The notes under the pieces: model-generated
Databases searched by the model: none
What the model saw: the letters and a program-made list of their open reading frames with translations, nothing else
What the model was told of the DNA's origin: nothing
In this document: piece by piece, positions 1 through 5,680 of the stretch
How positions within the stretch are numbered: the first letter of the stretch is position 1
How the letters are laid out: each line of letters opens with the position of its first letter
Assembly (NCBI GenBank): GCA_046153695.1
Contig: JBJXEZ010000023.1
Coordinates: 1 to 5,680, forward strand
DNA: 5,680 nt
Reading direction: 5' to 3'
From: M3007 sp046153695
GTDB taxonomy: Bacteria; Bacteroidota; Bacteroidia; Chitinophagales; Saprospiraceae
Position numbers and translations under genes: made by a program

Positions 1-451
1 ACCAGTAGTGGCCGAGCAGGTCGGAACGCAACTGGAAGGCTTTGGGCACGTTGGGGGCGAAAAAAAAGTAGAACAGGTCGCTGATGGATTCGTGCGGGAC
101 TTGTGCCAGTCGGCTGACGACTAAGGCAATGATCAAGTAGGAGTAGTACAGCGGCCAGATGCGCAGGATGCGCCGGATGTAAAAATCCTTGACGCTAATT
201 GTCTGCTGGCTGTTTTCGGCCAGCAGCAAGTAGGTGATCAAAAAACCGCTCAGGGCGAAAAAGATGGTCACGCCAAAGTCTGAAAGATCAATGCCCTTGG
301 GGTTGCCGTTGGGCAACGACCCGATGATGTGCGGATCCAGGTTAAACCGGTACAGGCAAACCGTGATGTGCGAAAGCACCACCGCCAGCGCGGCAATGGC
401 TCGCAAGCCGTTCAGGCCCGGGAAAAAAATCGGGGCGTTGTCCCTTCCCAT
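1..451 (-). CDS. Acyltransferase family 3 membrane protein (OafA/OatA-like), C-terminus cut by window edge
   Basis: This is an integral membrane enzyme of the acyltransferase-3 family, which moves acyl groups (often acetyl) onto sugars of surface polysaccharide, O-antigen or peptidoglycan. The first 150 residues are visible. Residues 12-29 read GLNGLRAIAALAVVLSHI, the typical first helix with the conserved His28. Residues 60-79 carry the FFALSGFLITYLLL helix. Residues 91-100 hold the RRILRIWP block, matching the family's R-x-x-R-x-x-P signature. The visible part ends in GHYW, where family members usually continue with SLAVEEQFY, so the gene is intact up to the edge and roughly 200 or more residues are missing. 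The ATG at 451 is the first after an in-frame upstream TAA and places the first helix normally. No clear ribosome binding site is seen. It is divergent from the class IV enzyme. Two homopolymer tracts (A7 at 423-429, A8 at 60-67) lie in the coding region. The family is clear; the acceptor substrate is unknown. Confidence 0.9.
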   Translation of the reverse strand, partial: MGRDNAPIFFPGLNGLRAIAALAVVLSHITVCLYRFNLDPHIIGSLPNGNPKGIDLSDFGVTIFFALSGFLITYLLLAENSQQTISVKDFYIRRILRIWPLYYSYLIIALVVSRLAQVPHESISDLFYFFFAPNVPKAFQLRSDLLGHYW

Positions 452-511
452 AAAATTTGACGGATTGTCCCTTGTTACAAATTACCTTGCCGGTCAAAAT
501 TCTTGCCAATA
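452..511. promoter_or_regulatory. Divergent intergenic region with imperfect dyad (candidate promoter/operator)
   Basis: These 60 bp separate two divergent starts (451 minus, 512 plus) and must hold the promoters of both genes unless transcription begins further away. A short perfect inverted repeat, TTGT-T-ACAA, lies at 472-480. An outer pair, TTTGACGG at 456-463 and CCGGTCAAA at 490-498, is complementary with one bulged base and has nearly the same centre (about 476-477). On the plus strand, TTTG at 456 followed after 23 nt by TACCTTG at 483 loosely resembles the Bacteroidota promoter (TTTG, then TAnnTTTG). Both the promoter and operator readings are inference. Confidence 0.35.
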
Positions 512-1354
512 ATGCCTTGCGTCAACCTGAACGGTACTTTGCTGCAACAGATGCCCGATCAACTGGCCATTGCGCAACGCGCCATTTATTACGGCGACGC
601 GATTTTTGAAACGATTCGTGTTTTCGACGGCCAAATTCCGCTTTTCGCTCGACACGAGGAGCGACTTTTTTCGGGACTTTCGGCCTTGGGCTTTTCCGTG
701 CCGGAAGGGTGGGGTAGGGGGCGGCTTCATCAAGAAATCCTGCGTGCGGCACACCCCTGCGCGCGCGTTCGGCTTACCGTTTGGAGGTCGCCGGGCGGGC
801 GGTATGCCCCGGAAAACGACGATCCGCAGTTTTTGATCGTGTCCGAACCGATGGCAGGCAACCGTTTCGAGTGGCCAGACGGTGGTATCGAAGTCGGGCT
901 TTGCCGATCCGTTCGATTGCCCGTTGACCAGTTTTCAAACCTGAAAACGCTGAACGCAGCCCGCTATGTGGTGGCGGCTCGGGAGGCCCGCGTCGCTGGC
1001 TGGGACGACGCTTTGCTGCTCAACTGCCACGACCGGGTTTGCGAGGCCACGAGCAGCAATGTGTTTTGGTGGGAGGGCGATCGGCTTTGTACCGTGCCGC
1101 TGACCGAAGGCTGCGTGGCCGGGGTTTTTCGCGCCACGGTCATGGAAATCGCGGGCGGTGTTTTGGAAAAAAACACCACATGGGAGCACCTGCAGGATGC
1201 CGATGAAATTTTTCTCACCAATGCCGTTCGCGGTATCGTGCCTGTTCGCATTTTTGCGGGCCGCTCGTTGCCCAATCGGTTGACCGAGCGGCTTTTTCAC
1301 GAAATCCAAGACGCGCTCTGGCCGCCGGCTCAGGGCAATTTGCCTAAAACATGA
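512..1354 (+). CDS. PLP-dependent class IV aminotransferase / aminodeoxychorismate lyase-like protein
   Basis: This is a soluble fold-type IV pyridoxal-phosphate enzyme. The family includes branched-chain aminotransferase (IlvE), D-amino-acid aminotransferase and 4-amino-4-deoxychorismate lyase (PabC). In the 280-residue product, YGDAIFETIRV (27-37) is the class N-terminal block. His48 and Arg51 fall in the H-x-x-R-L motif, whose Arg contacts PLP phosphate in IlvE. The expected Schiff-base lysine is Lys145 in LKTLN. Glu178, just before ATSSN, should bind the PLP ring nitrogen. GCVAGVFR (200-207) and TNAVRGIVPV (236-245) complete the fold. The K-T-L-N lysine context is closer to lyases and D-amino-acid enzymes than to classical IlvE, but substrate cannot be assigned from sequence alone. 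The ATG at 512 is preferred; an in-frame TTG at 503 would add three residues. Length is normal. No Shine-Dalgarno sequence is visible. Its stop overlaps the start of the biotin carboxylase gene, so the two are probably cotranslated. Confidence 0.88.
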   Translation: MPCVNLNGTLLQQMPDQLAIAQRAIYYGDAIFETIRVFDGQIPLFARHEERLFSGLSALGFSVPEGWGRGRLHQEILRAAHPCARVRLTVWRSPGGRYAPENDDPQFLIVSEPMAGNRFEWPDGGIEVGLCRSVRLPVDQFSNLKTLNAARYVVAAREARVAGWDDALLLNCHDRVCEATSSNVFWWEGDRLCTVPLTEGCVAGVFRATVMEIAGGVLEKNTTWEHLQDADEIFLTNAVRGIVPVRIFAGRSLPNRLTERLFHEIQDALWPPAQGNLPKT

Positions 1355-2820
1355 ATAAAATCCTTGTCGCCAACCGGGGCGAAATCGCCCTGCGCGTCAT
1401 GCGAACCGCCCGAAAAATGGGCATCCAGGTTGTTGCCGTTTATTCGGAGGCTGACCGCCACGCGCCGCACGTGCGGTTTGCCGACGAAGCGGTGTGCATC
1501 GGCCCCGCGCCCTCTTCCCAGAGTTATTTGTTGGCCGAAAAAATCCTCGACGCGGCCCGAAATACTGGTGCGGACGGCATTCACCCCGGCTACGGTTTTT
1601 TGAGCGAAAATGCCGTTTTCGCCCAAAAAGTGGCGGATGCGGGCATCAAGTTTATCGGCCCAAGCCCCAAGAGCATCGAGATGATGGGCAACAAACTCGC
1701 CGCCAAAGAGGCCGCGAAACGCTTCGAGGTGCCGATGGTGCCGGGAATCGAGGAGGCGATTACCGACGTGGAAATGGCCAAGCAGATCGGCAGAAGGGTA
1801 GGGTACCCCATCTTGATCAAGGCCAGCGCTGGCGGTGGCGGCAAGGGCATGCGGGTGGTGGAACGGGAAGCAGAACTGCAAGAGCAGATGGAACGCGCTA
1901 TTTCTGAGGCGGTCTCCGCTTTTGGCGACGGGGCCGTGTTTATTGAAAAATTCGTCGCCTCGCCCCGCCACGTCGAGATTCAGGTGCTCGGCGATACCCA
2001 CGGGAACATCGTGTACCTGTTCGAGCGGGAATGCTCCGTGCAGCGGCGGCACCAAAAAGTGGTGGAAGAAGCCCCCTGCGCTATTGTTTCGCCCGAAATG
2101 CGCAAAGCCATGGGCGAGGCAGCCGTTCGGGTTGCCCAGGCCTGCGACTACTTCGGCGCTGGCACAGTCGAGTTTCTCGTGGACACCGACCGCAATTTTT
2201 ACTTTTTGGAAATGAACACGCGCTTACAGGTGGAACACCCGGTCACGGAGTTCATCACCGGGCTGGACTTGGTGGAATGGCAAATCCGGGTCGCACGCGG
2301 CGAAATCCTGGGTTTCAAGCAGGAAGATTTGGCCATCAACGGGCACTCCATTGAGTTGCGCGTTTGCGCAGAAGACCCGCTCAACAATTTTTTGCCGTCC
2401 GTGGGCACATTGAACCACTACCGCATTCCCAAGGGCGACGGCATCCGAGTAGACGACGGCTACGACGAGGGCATGGAAGTGCCGATTTATTACGATCCGC
2501 TTTTGGCTAAATTGGTTGTTCACGGAAAAACACGAGCGGAGGCGATTCAAAAAATGAAGCAGGCAATCGCTGATTACGAAATCGAAGGCGTGGCCACAAC
2601 CCTGCCTTTTGGCCTTTTCGTTATGGATCATCCGGCCTTTGTTTCTGCCGATTTTGACACAAATTTTATCAAAAACTTTTATTCAGCGGATATTCTCGTG
2701 CGATCTCGCGAGCAGCGAGCAGCAATAGCCGCTAAACTGGCGCTGAGGCTGCACTTGGAGCGCAAACGGGAACTCAACGTGGTTGTATCGGAAGAAAGCA
2801 ATTGGGGGTCAAGGACTTGA
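1351..2820 (+). CDS. accC: Biotin carboxylase subunit of acetyl-/propionyl-CoA carboxylase
   Basis: This enzyme carboxylates biotin on a carrier protein using ATP and bicarbonate, the first half-reaction of acyl-CoA carboxylases. The 489 residues contain the N-terminal domain (VANRGEIALRVMRTAR, 6-21; HPGYGFLSEN, 78-87), the ATP-grasp domain and the C-terminal domain. Residues matching the E. coli AccC active site are present: Lys115, Lys157, the glycine loop GGGGKGM (161-167), Glu199-Lys200, His207, Gln231, His234, Lys236, Glu274, Glu287, Asn289, Arg291, Glu295 in RLQVEHPVTE, and Arg337. There is no biotin-carrier domain and no MKM biotinylation motif. The protein runs about 40 residues past the E. 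coli end with a basic tail ending ESNWGSRT, like Bacteroidota homologues as I recall them. It may serve acetyl-CoA, propionyl-CoA or methylcrotonyl-CoA carboxylase; the sequence does not decide this. It overlaps the preceding gene by 4 bp (ATGA), and no carrier or carboxyltransferase gene follows. Confidence 0.95.
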   Translation: MNKILVANRGEIALRVMRTARKMGIQVVAVYSEADRHAPHVRFADEAVCIGPAPSSQSYLLAEKILDAARNTGADGIHPGYGFLSENAVFAQKVADAGIKFIGPSPKSIEMMGNKLAAKEAAKRFEVPMVPGIEEAITDVEMAKQIGRRVGYPILIKASAGGGGKGMRVVEREAELQEQMERAISEAVSAFGDGAVFIEKFVASPRHVEIQVLGDTHGNIVYLFERECSVQRRHQKVVEEAPCAIVSPEMRKAMGEAAVRVAQACDYFGAGTVEFLVDTDRNFYFLEMNTRLQVEHPVTEFITGLDLVEWQIRVARGEILGFKQEDLAINGHSIELRVCAEDPLNNFLPSVGTLNHYRIPKGDGIRVDDGYDEGMEVPIYYDPLLAKLVVHGKTRAEAIQKMKQAIADYEIEGVATTLPFGLFVMDHPAFVSADFDTNFIKNFYSADILVRSREQRAAIAAKLALRLHLERKRELNVVVSEESNWGSRT

Positions 2821-2823
2821 TTG

Positions 2824-4419
2824 TTAGCTGTAGTCTTCTTCCAATACCACAAATCCGCTCTCAAGCGGGTCCAAATTGCTTTGAAGTGTTTCAAAAAATT
2901 GGTCGCCGTACTTCAGGTAATAGGGGATAAAGTTGTCTGTACGTTCTTGAAGGCTATTACCCGGGAAGAGTTTTTCCTTGAGTCCGCGCAATTGATTTAT
3001 GGCTACTTCGTGTTTTTGTTTTTCTGCCCGCAGTAACCTGCCTTCCAGATGTTGCATTTGCGCTACGGCTTTGACTTCTTCTGCCCGGATCAAACTAACT
3101 AATGTAGGATCAATCAGTTGCGCCTTGTTCGCAAGTTCATTGTACAACAACTCGAGTGCAACAATTTGTTTTGAAAGGTTGACTTCGGAACCGCCTTGAC
3201 CTTCAATAAAAGCGCGAATCAGGGTATCCGTTTCTTCGAAAAAACGGGCTGGCGCAAAGCCAAATTTGAGTGACCGTTTTGCCGCATCCTTATCGAACCA
3301 TAAAACCGAATTTCGCCGCACTAAAATAGGGTAGGGGAGGCCATAGTGCTCGAACACGGATTTTCTTTCCAACCAATACGCCAACTCACCACCACCGCCG
3401 ATATATGCCAGATTTGGTAAAATCATTTCCTGAAAAAGCGGGCGGAGCACTACGTTGGGGCTGAAGCGTTCGGGGTGCTCGTCAAGTTCGCGCAAAATCG
3501 CGTTTCGGTCAAATACAAGGTTGGTGTTCAGCACCTTGTACTGACCATTTTCCTGCACGATCCGCTCGCGACTGCCCTGTTGGAGGTAAAAAAGGTTGAT
3601 TTCGCGAGGAGGCGCTTGGCTTTTGAATCCTAAGGCCGTCAGTTGCTCAATGGTCTGGTTGACCAACCGGTTTGAATGCTGGTTGACCAATTCATCCTGC
3701 ATGATCGGTAAAAAATGGCGTTTCAGTGCCGGAGTGGACATATTGAGCACGATCAAGCCAAATCTCCCCAAAAAAGCGTGCAACAGCGCTTGTGTTGCCT
3801 CCGAAAAGGTTTTGTGACCGGTGTAGCACTGTTCAATTTTTTGAAACAGGAGTTGCGCGGAATCCGATTGCCCCAACACACCTCGAAGTTCTTCCAGCAC
3901 AGGCCCAAGCGTATTTGTCGGCATTTCCCCGACCGGGCCGGAATGCCCCGGTTCCCATCGTATTTCTTTGTTAAACAAGCGGATGTGGTTCAACTCATCC
4001 AGGTCGTGGTCTTCACTGCCCAAAACAAATATGGGCACAATACGCTTGCCAGTAGACTTCTGCACCGTTTCGGCAAGGTTGATCGTGGATATGGCCTTGT
4101 ACACAAAATACAACGGCCCAAGCAACAACGAAGGTTGATGGGCTGTCGCAACGGTGAATGTGTCGGGCAGCAGCAAGGAATTGATCGTATTCTGTATTCC
4201 ATCTGCTTCGGGCATATCACGATACTGATCCAATAAAGCGGCTACAAGAATTTCACGCGGAACTTGAAAAGCCTTGCGTGCATCAATCGCTTTTGAAAAA
4301 TTCTCAAGAGAGGGATCAAGACGGTAGAATGGTCGCAAGGCCGAATCAAGCCCAGCATAGGCTATATCCGTCTTGGCGAGCTGCGTTACGGACGAAAATG
4401 GTATAAGTGTTTTGTGCAT
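2824..4419 (-). CDS. bshC: Bacillithiol biosynthesis cysteine-adding enzyme BshC
   Basis: BshC is the cytoplasmic enzyme proposed to add cysteine to glucosaminyl-malate, the last step of bacillithiol synthesis after BshA and BshB. The 531-residue length fits the family. In this numbering, TLIPFSS (4-10) is the usual N-terminus. TFTVATAHQPSLLLGPLYFV (87-106) contains His94, the counterpart of the family's TGHQLNLFTGP, a HIGH-like nucleotide-binding site. SEDHD (135-139) is the conserved acidic block. LRPLFQEMILPNLAYIGGGG (325-344) and PILVRRNSV (364-372) are core signatures. A charged helical stretch (about 430-482) is the family's coiled coil, followed by LFP (484-486), LQER (490-493) and a terminal LDPLESGF. 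An in-frame ATG at 4500 would add 27 residues without family resemblance and falls in the AT-rich spacer, so the ATG at 4419 is chosen. The stop lies 3 bp from the end of accC on the opposite strand. No frameshift or missing block was seen. Confidence 0.94.
   Translation of the reverse strand: MHKTLIPFSSVTQLAKTDIAYAGLDSALRPFYRLDPSLENFSKAIDARKAFQVPREILVAALLDQYRDMPEADGIQNTINSLLLPDTFTVATAHQPSLLLGPLYFVYKAISTINLAETVQKSTGKRIVPIFVLGSEDHDLDELNHIRLFNKEIRWEPGHSGPVGEMPTNTLGPVLEELRGVLGQSDSAQLLFQKIEQCYTGHKTFSEATQALLHAFLGRFGLIVLNMSTPALKRHFLPIMQDELVNQHSNRLVNQTIEQLTALGFKSQAPPREINLFYLQQGSRERIVQENGQYKVLNTNLVFDRNAILRELDEHPERFSPNVVLRPLFQEMILPNLAYIGGGGELAYWLERKSVFEHYGLPYPILVRRNSVLWFDKDAAKRSLKFGFAPARFFEETDTLIRAFIEGQGGSEVNLSKQIVALELLYNELANKAQLIDPTLVSLIRAEEVKAVAQMQHLEGRLLRAEKQKHEVAINQLRGLKEKLFPGNSLQERTDNFIPYYLKYGDQFFETLQSNLDPLESGFVVLEEDYS
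2853..2870. terminator. Hairpin at the accC/bshC convergent junction (weak candidate)
   Basis: CCGCT (2855-2859), loop CTCA, AGCGG (2864-2868) form a perfect 5-bp stem, extendable by a T-G wobble and an A-T pair to 7 bp. It lies about 33 bp after the accC stop and inside the last codons of bshC, so it could help end accC transcription. There is no U-tract on either strand, and the bases also encode conserved BshC residues (DPLES), so chance is a real alternative. Confidence 0.22.
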
Positions 4420-4428
4420 GGGTACGTT

Positions 4429-4457
4429 TTGCCGTTGAAGCCTGAATTTGACGGCAA
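4429..4457 (-). promoter_or_regulatory. Inverted repeat in the bshC 5' leader
   Basis: TTGCCGT at 4429-4435 and ACGGCAA at 4451-4457 are perfect 7-bp complementary arms around a 15-nt loop. They end 9 bp upstream of the bshC start. In the mRNA they could form a leader hairpin near the ribosome landing zone; as DNA they could be an operator half-site pair. No U-run follows, so it is not terminator-like. The function is inference. Confidence 0.3.
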
Positions 4458-4474
4458 GATTAGCACAAAGGAAG

Positions 4475-4500
4475 CATATATGGGATTGATTCTCAGGCAA
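4475..4500 (-). promoter_or_regulatory. Candidate bshC promoter (weak)
   Basis: On the minus strand, TTG (4498-4500) is followed after 19 nt by TATGCTTC, a partial match to the Bacteroidota -33/-7 pattern (TTTG, then TAnnTTTG). The -7 part has mismatches. It lies in the AT-rich spacer about 55-80 bp upstream of the bshC start, a sensible place for a promoter. Other positions in the spacer are not excluded. Confidence 0.2.
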
Positions 4501-4501
4501 T

Positions 4502-4523
4502 AAAAACCATAATTGATGTTATG
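4502..4523 (-). terminator. AT-rich hairpin with T-run after the unknown gene (weak candidate)
   Basis: Read on the minus strand, CATAA (from 4523), a 6-nt loop and TTATG (ending 4508) form a 5-bp stem. A G and then five Ts (4506-4502) follow. It sits about 54 bp beyond the stop of the right-hand gene and before bshC. The stem is short and AT-rich, so termination would be inefficient at best. Confidence 0.25.
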
Positions 4524-4576
4524 TTAAATTAGTGATTTGATTTTACGGCTTCCTTGTCTTTACACCTCGATCTCTA

Positions 4577-5680
4577 CTACTCGACGAAAAAACGAACTCT
4601 GGGTGCACCTTCTATCATCTGCAAGGCAAAATCGGCAGACGTAAACAAATTGAACTCCGGATTACCAGTACTTGCCAGCAACTGGTCGCGCATACGTTTC
4701 GCCCAAACGTCAACATTCAATATTCGGGTCTGTGCATTACGCCAGTGCGCCGCATCCACCTTTATGTCCCTCACGACGTTCTGGGCGGTGATCTCACTGC
4801 CGTCCGTGTTCTTCAAGTCCTTGAACAAATCGCCAGCCTCTTCCTTGAATCCAAAATACAGGTTGCTCGGATCGAGAAAAATATCAACTGTTTGAATTGT
4901 GCTGTCAAATAAAACTAAAAGTATGTTTTCATTCATTTTTCGAACTTCGCTCGGCGCAATCGGGCCACTTCGGTCTTCCTGATTGGTTTTTCGCGTCGAA
5001 AAGCCCTCGATGCGCAACTTCGGAAATTCCATCACTACCCTACTCCGCAGGAAAAAACCCCATCGATCCGGTGCCTTTGTGGGTACGATTGCCTTTCCAC
5101 CCGAAAAATCGCCCCCTACCCCGAGCGCCCCGTGCTGCAAAGTGGCGATCCATCTTGGGGCAAGGCGGAAAAATCGAATGGATTCTTCCGGAAGCAAGTT
5201 TTCCTGCGGCACCAGGTAATGAAAGGGGATATTTTGCAAGGTTTCGTATTGTTTCAGCCACTTCGTTATCCGCCCCTGTACCAAGGGGTCGTCTTCGGCG
5301 GTTGCGTTTTTCCCAATAGCCAAATGCGCAACGCTCCCCGCCCCAGCCTTAACGGTCTGGGTCGTCCGGTTTGATTTGATCGCCTGACGGCGTTTGAATT
5401 TGTACAAATCCAGCGCAAATGCCCGGTCTTCCAGTGCCAATTGTCGGCCAAGCGTCCATGCCGCCGCATAACTGACATCCAGCATCCCGCTTTTTTGGTC
5501 GTACAACAACAGCGCATCCGCGCTTTCTACCGGCAATGCAAAGGCAACCGGTAATGCTGGTTCCGCACCGCCCATCAACGGCCCCCGGTACAGCGATGCC
5601 ACGTCCCGCCCGATGCGCAGGTGGTGCGGGAGCACGGCAAATCCTTGCTCAAAATATTTCGCCGTTTCCTCAGGCTGCCC
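4577..5680 (-). CDS. Conserved protein of unknown function, N-terminus beyond window edge
   Basis: The reading frame is open from the window edge to the TAG at 4577-4579, giving 367 visible residues; the true start lies outside. A GTG at 5635 is in frame, but 15 codons upstream of it are also open and protein-like, so it is probably not the start. No signal peptide or membrane segment is visible in this part. Blocks that look conserved, numbered from the edge: DVSYAAAWTLGRQLALEDRA (68-87) followed by LYKFKR; a middle block with PFHYLVPQENLLPEESIRFF (152-171) and, soon after, the APRWIATLQHGALGVGG run (174-190); WGFFLRSRVV (207-216); LLVLFDSTI (254-262); and a C-terminal FALQMIEGAPRVRFF (351-365). 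From memory these resemble a widespread uncharacterised bacterial family; I cannot name a Pfam entry or assign a function. A link to phage-tail-like or injection-system loci is a weak recollection only. It precedes bshC on the same strand, 157 bp away. Confidence 0.85.
   Translation of the reverse strand, partial: GQPEETAKYFEQGFAVLPHHLRIGRDVASLYRGPLMGGAEPALPVAFALPVESADALLLYDQKSGMLDVSYAAAWTLGRQLALEDRAFALDLYKFKRRQAIKSNRTTQTVKAGAGSVAHLAIGKNATAEDDPLVQGRITKWLKQYETLQNIPFHYLVPQENLLPEESIRFFRLAPRWIATLQHGALGVGGDFSGGKAIVPTKAPDRWGFFLRSRVVMEFPKLRIEGFSTRKTNQEDRSGPIAPSEVRKMNENILLVLFDSTIQTVDIFLDPSNLYFGFKEEAGDLFKDLKNTDGSEITAQNVVRDIKVDAAHWRNAQTRILNVDVWAKRMRDQLLASTGNPEFNLFTSADFALQMIEGAPRVRFFVE

Noticed and set aside
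234..512. Open frame of 92 codons on the plus strand opposite the acyltransferase
   Set aside because: The minus strand clearly encodes the acyltransferase-3 helices here, and the plus-strand product has no motif.
1330..2055. Long open frame (241 codons) antisense to accC
   Set aside because: It lies fully opposite a conserved gene, has no recognisable motifs, and is the kind of shadow that GC-rich codon use creates.
2705..2712. Palindrome CTCGCGAG near the 3' end of accC
   Set aside because: An 8-bp palindrome in GC-rich coding DNA is expected by chance and has no loop or T-run to act as a terminator.
3715..4236. Open frame of 173 codons on the plus strand opposite bshC
   Set aside because: The complementary strand encodes clear BshC signatures throughout; the product here shows no family features.
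4420..4500. Longer BshC form starting at the ATG at 4500
   Set aside because: The extra 27 residues do not resemble the family N-terminus, while TLIPFSS right after the ATG at 4419 does.
4897..5319. Open frame of 140 codons on the plus strand opposite the right-hand gene
   Set aside because: It is antisense to a continuous, protein-like reading frame with conserved-looking blocks, and its product is rich in Pro/Arg/Ser, typical of shadow frames.
5633..5635. GTG as the start of the right-hand gene
   Set aside because: The frame stays open for 15 more codons to the edge with plausible sequence (PEETAKYFEQGF), so the gene most likely begins outside the window.

Overview
The window looks like chromosomal DNA of a Bacteroidota bacterium, possibly of the Saprospiria type (inference). 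The support is a biotin carboxylase subunit without a fused carrier domain and ending in an SNW-type tail, a full-length BshC of the bacillithiol pathway, and starts with no convincing Shine-Dalgarno sequence, which is common in that phylum. No rRNA, tRNA, CRISPR array, insertion sequence or long repeat was seen.

Layout, left to right. (1) 1-451, minus: the N-terminal 150 residues of a membrane acyltransferase-3 protein, cut by the left edge. (2) 452-511: a 60-bp divergent intergenic region with an imperfect dyad. (3) 512-1354, plus: a PLP-dependent class IV aminotransferase or lyase. (4) 1351-2820, plus: the biotin carboxylase subunit of an acyl-CoA carboxylase, overlapping gene 3 by ATGA. 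(5) 2824-4419, minus: bshC, convergent with the carboxylase and only 3 bp from it. (6) 4420-4576: a 157-bp AT-rich spacer with weak terminator, promoter and hairpin candidates. (7) 4577-5680, minus: a conserved protein of unknown function whose N-terminus lies beyond the right edge.

The class IV enzyme and the biotin carboxylase form a short, translationally coupled operon. The carboxylase needs a carrier protein and a carboxyltransferase that are not in the window. The plus-strand operon ends at the convergent junction, so they must be encoded elsewhere. BshC would perform the last step of bacillithiol synthesis. It follows the unknown gene on the same strand, but the 157-bp spacer suggests its own promoter.

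Most of the window is ordinary metabolism. The least understood element is the right-hand gene. From memory, its conserved blocks resemble a widespread uncharacterised bacterial family, possibly one found near phage-tail-like genes; this could not be tested here. No clear undescribed system is visible in these 5.7 kb.
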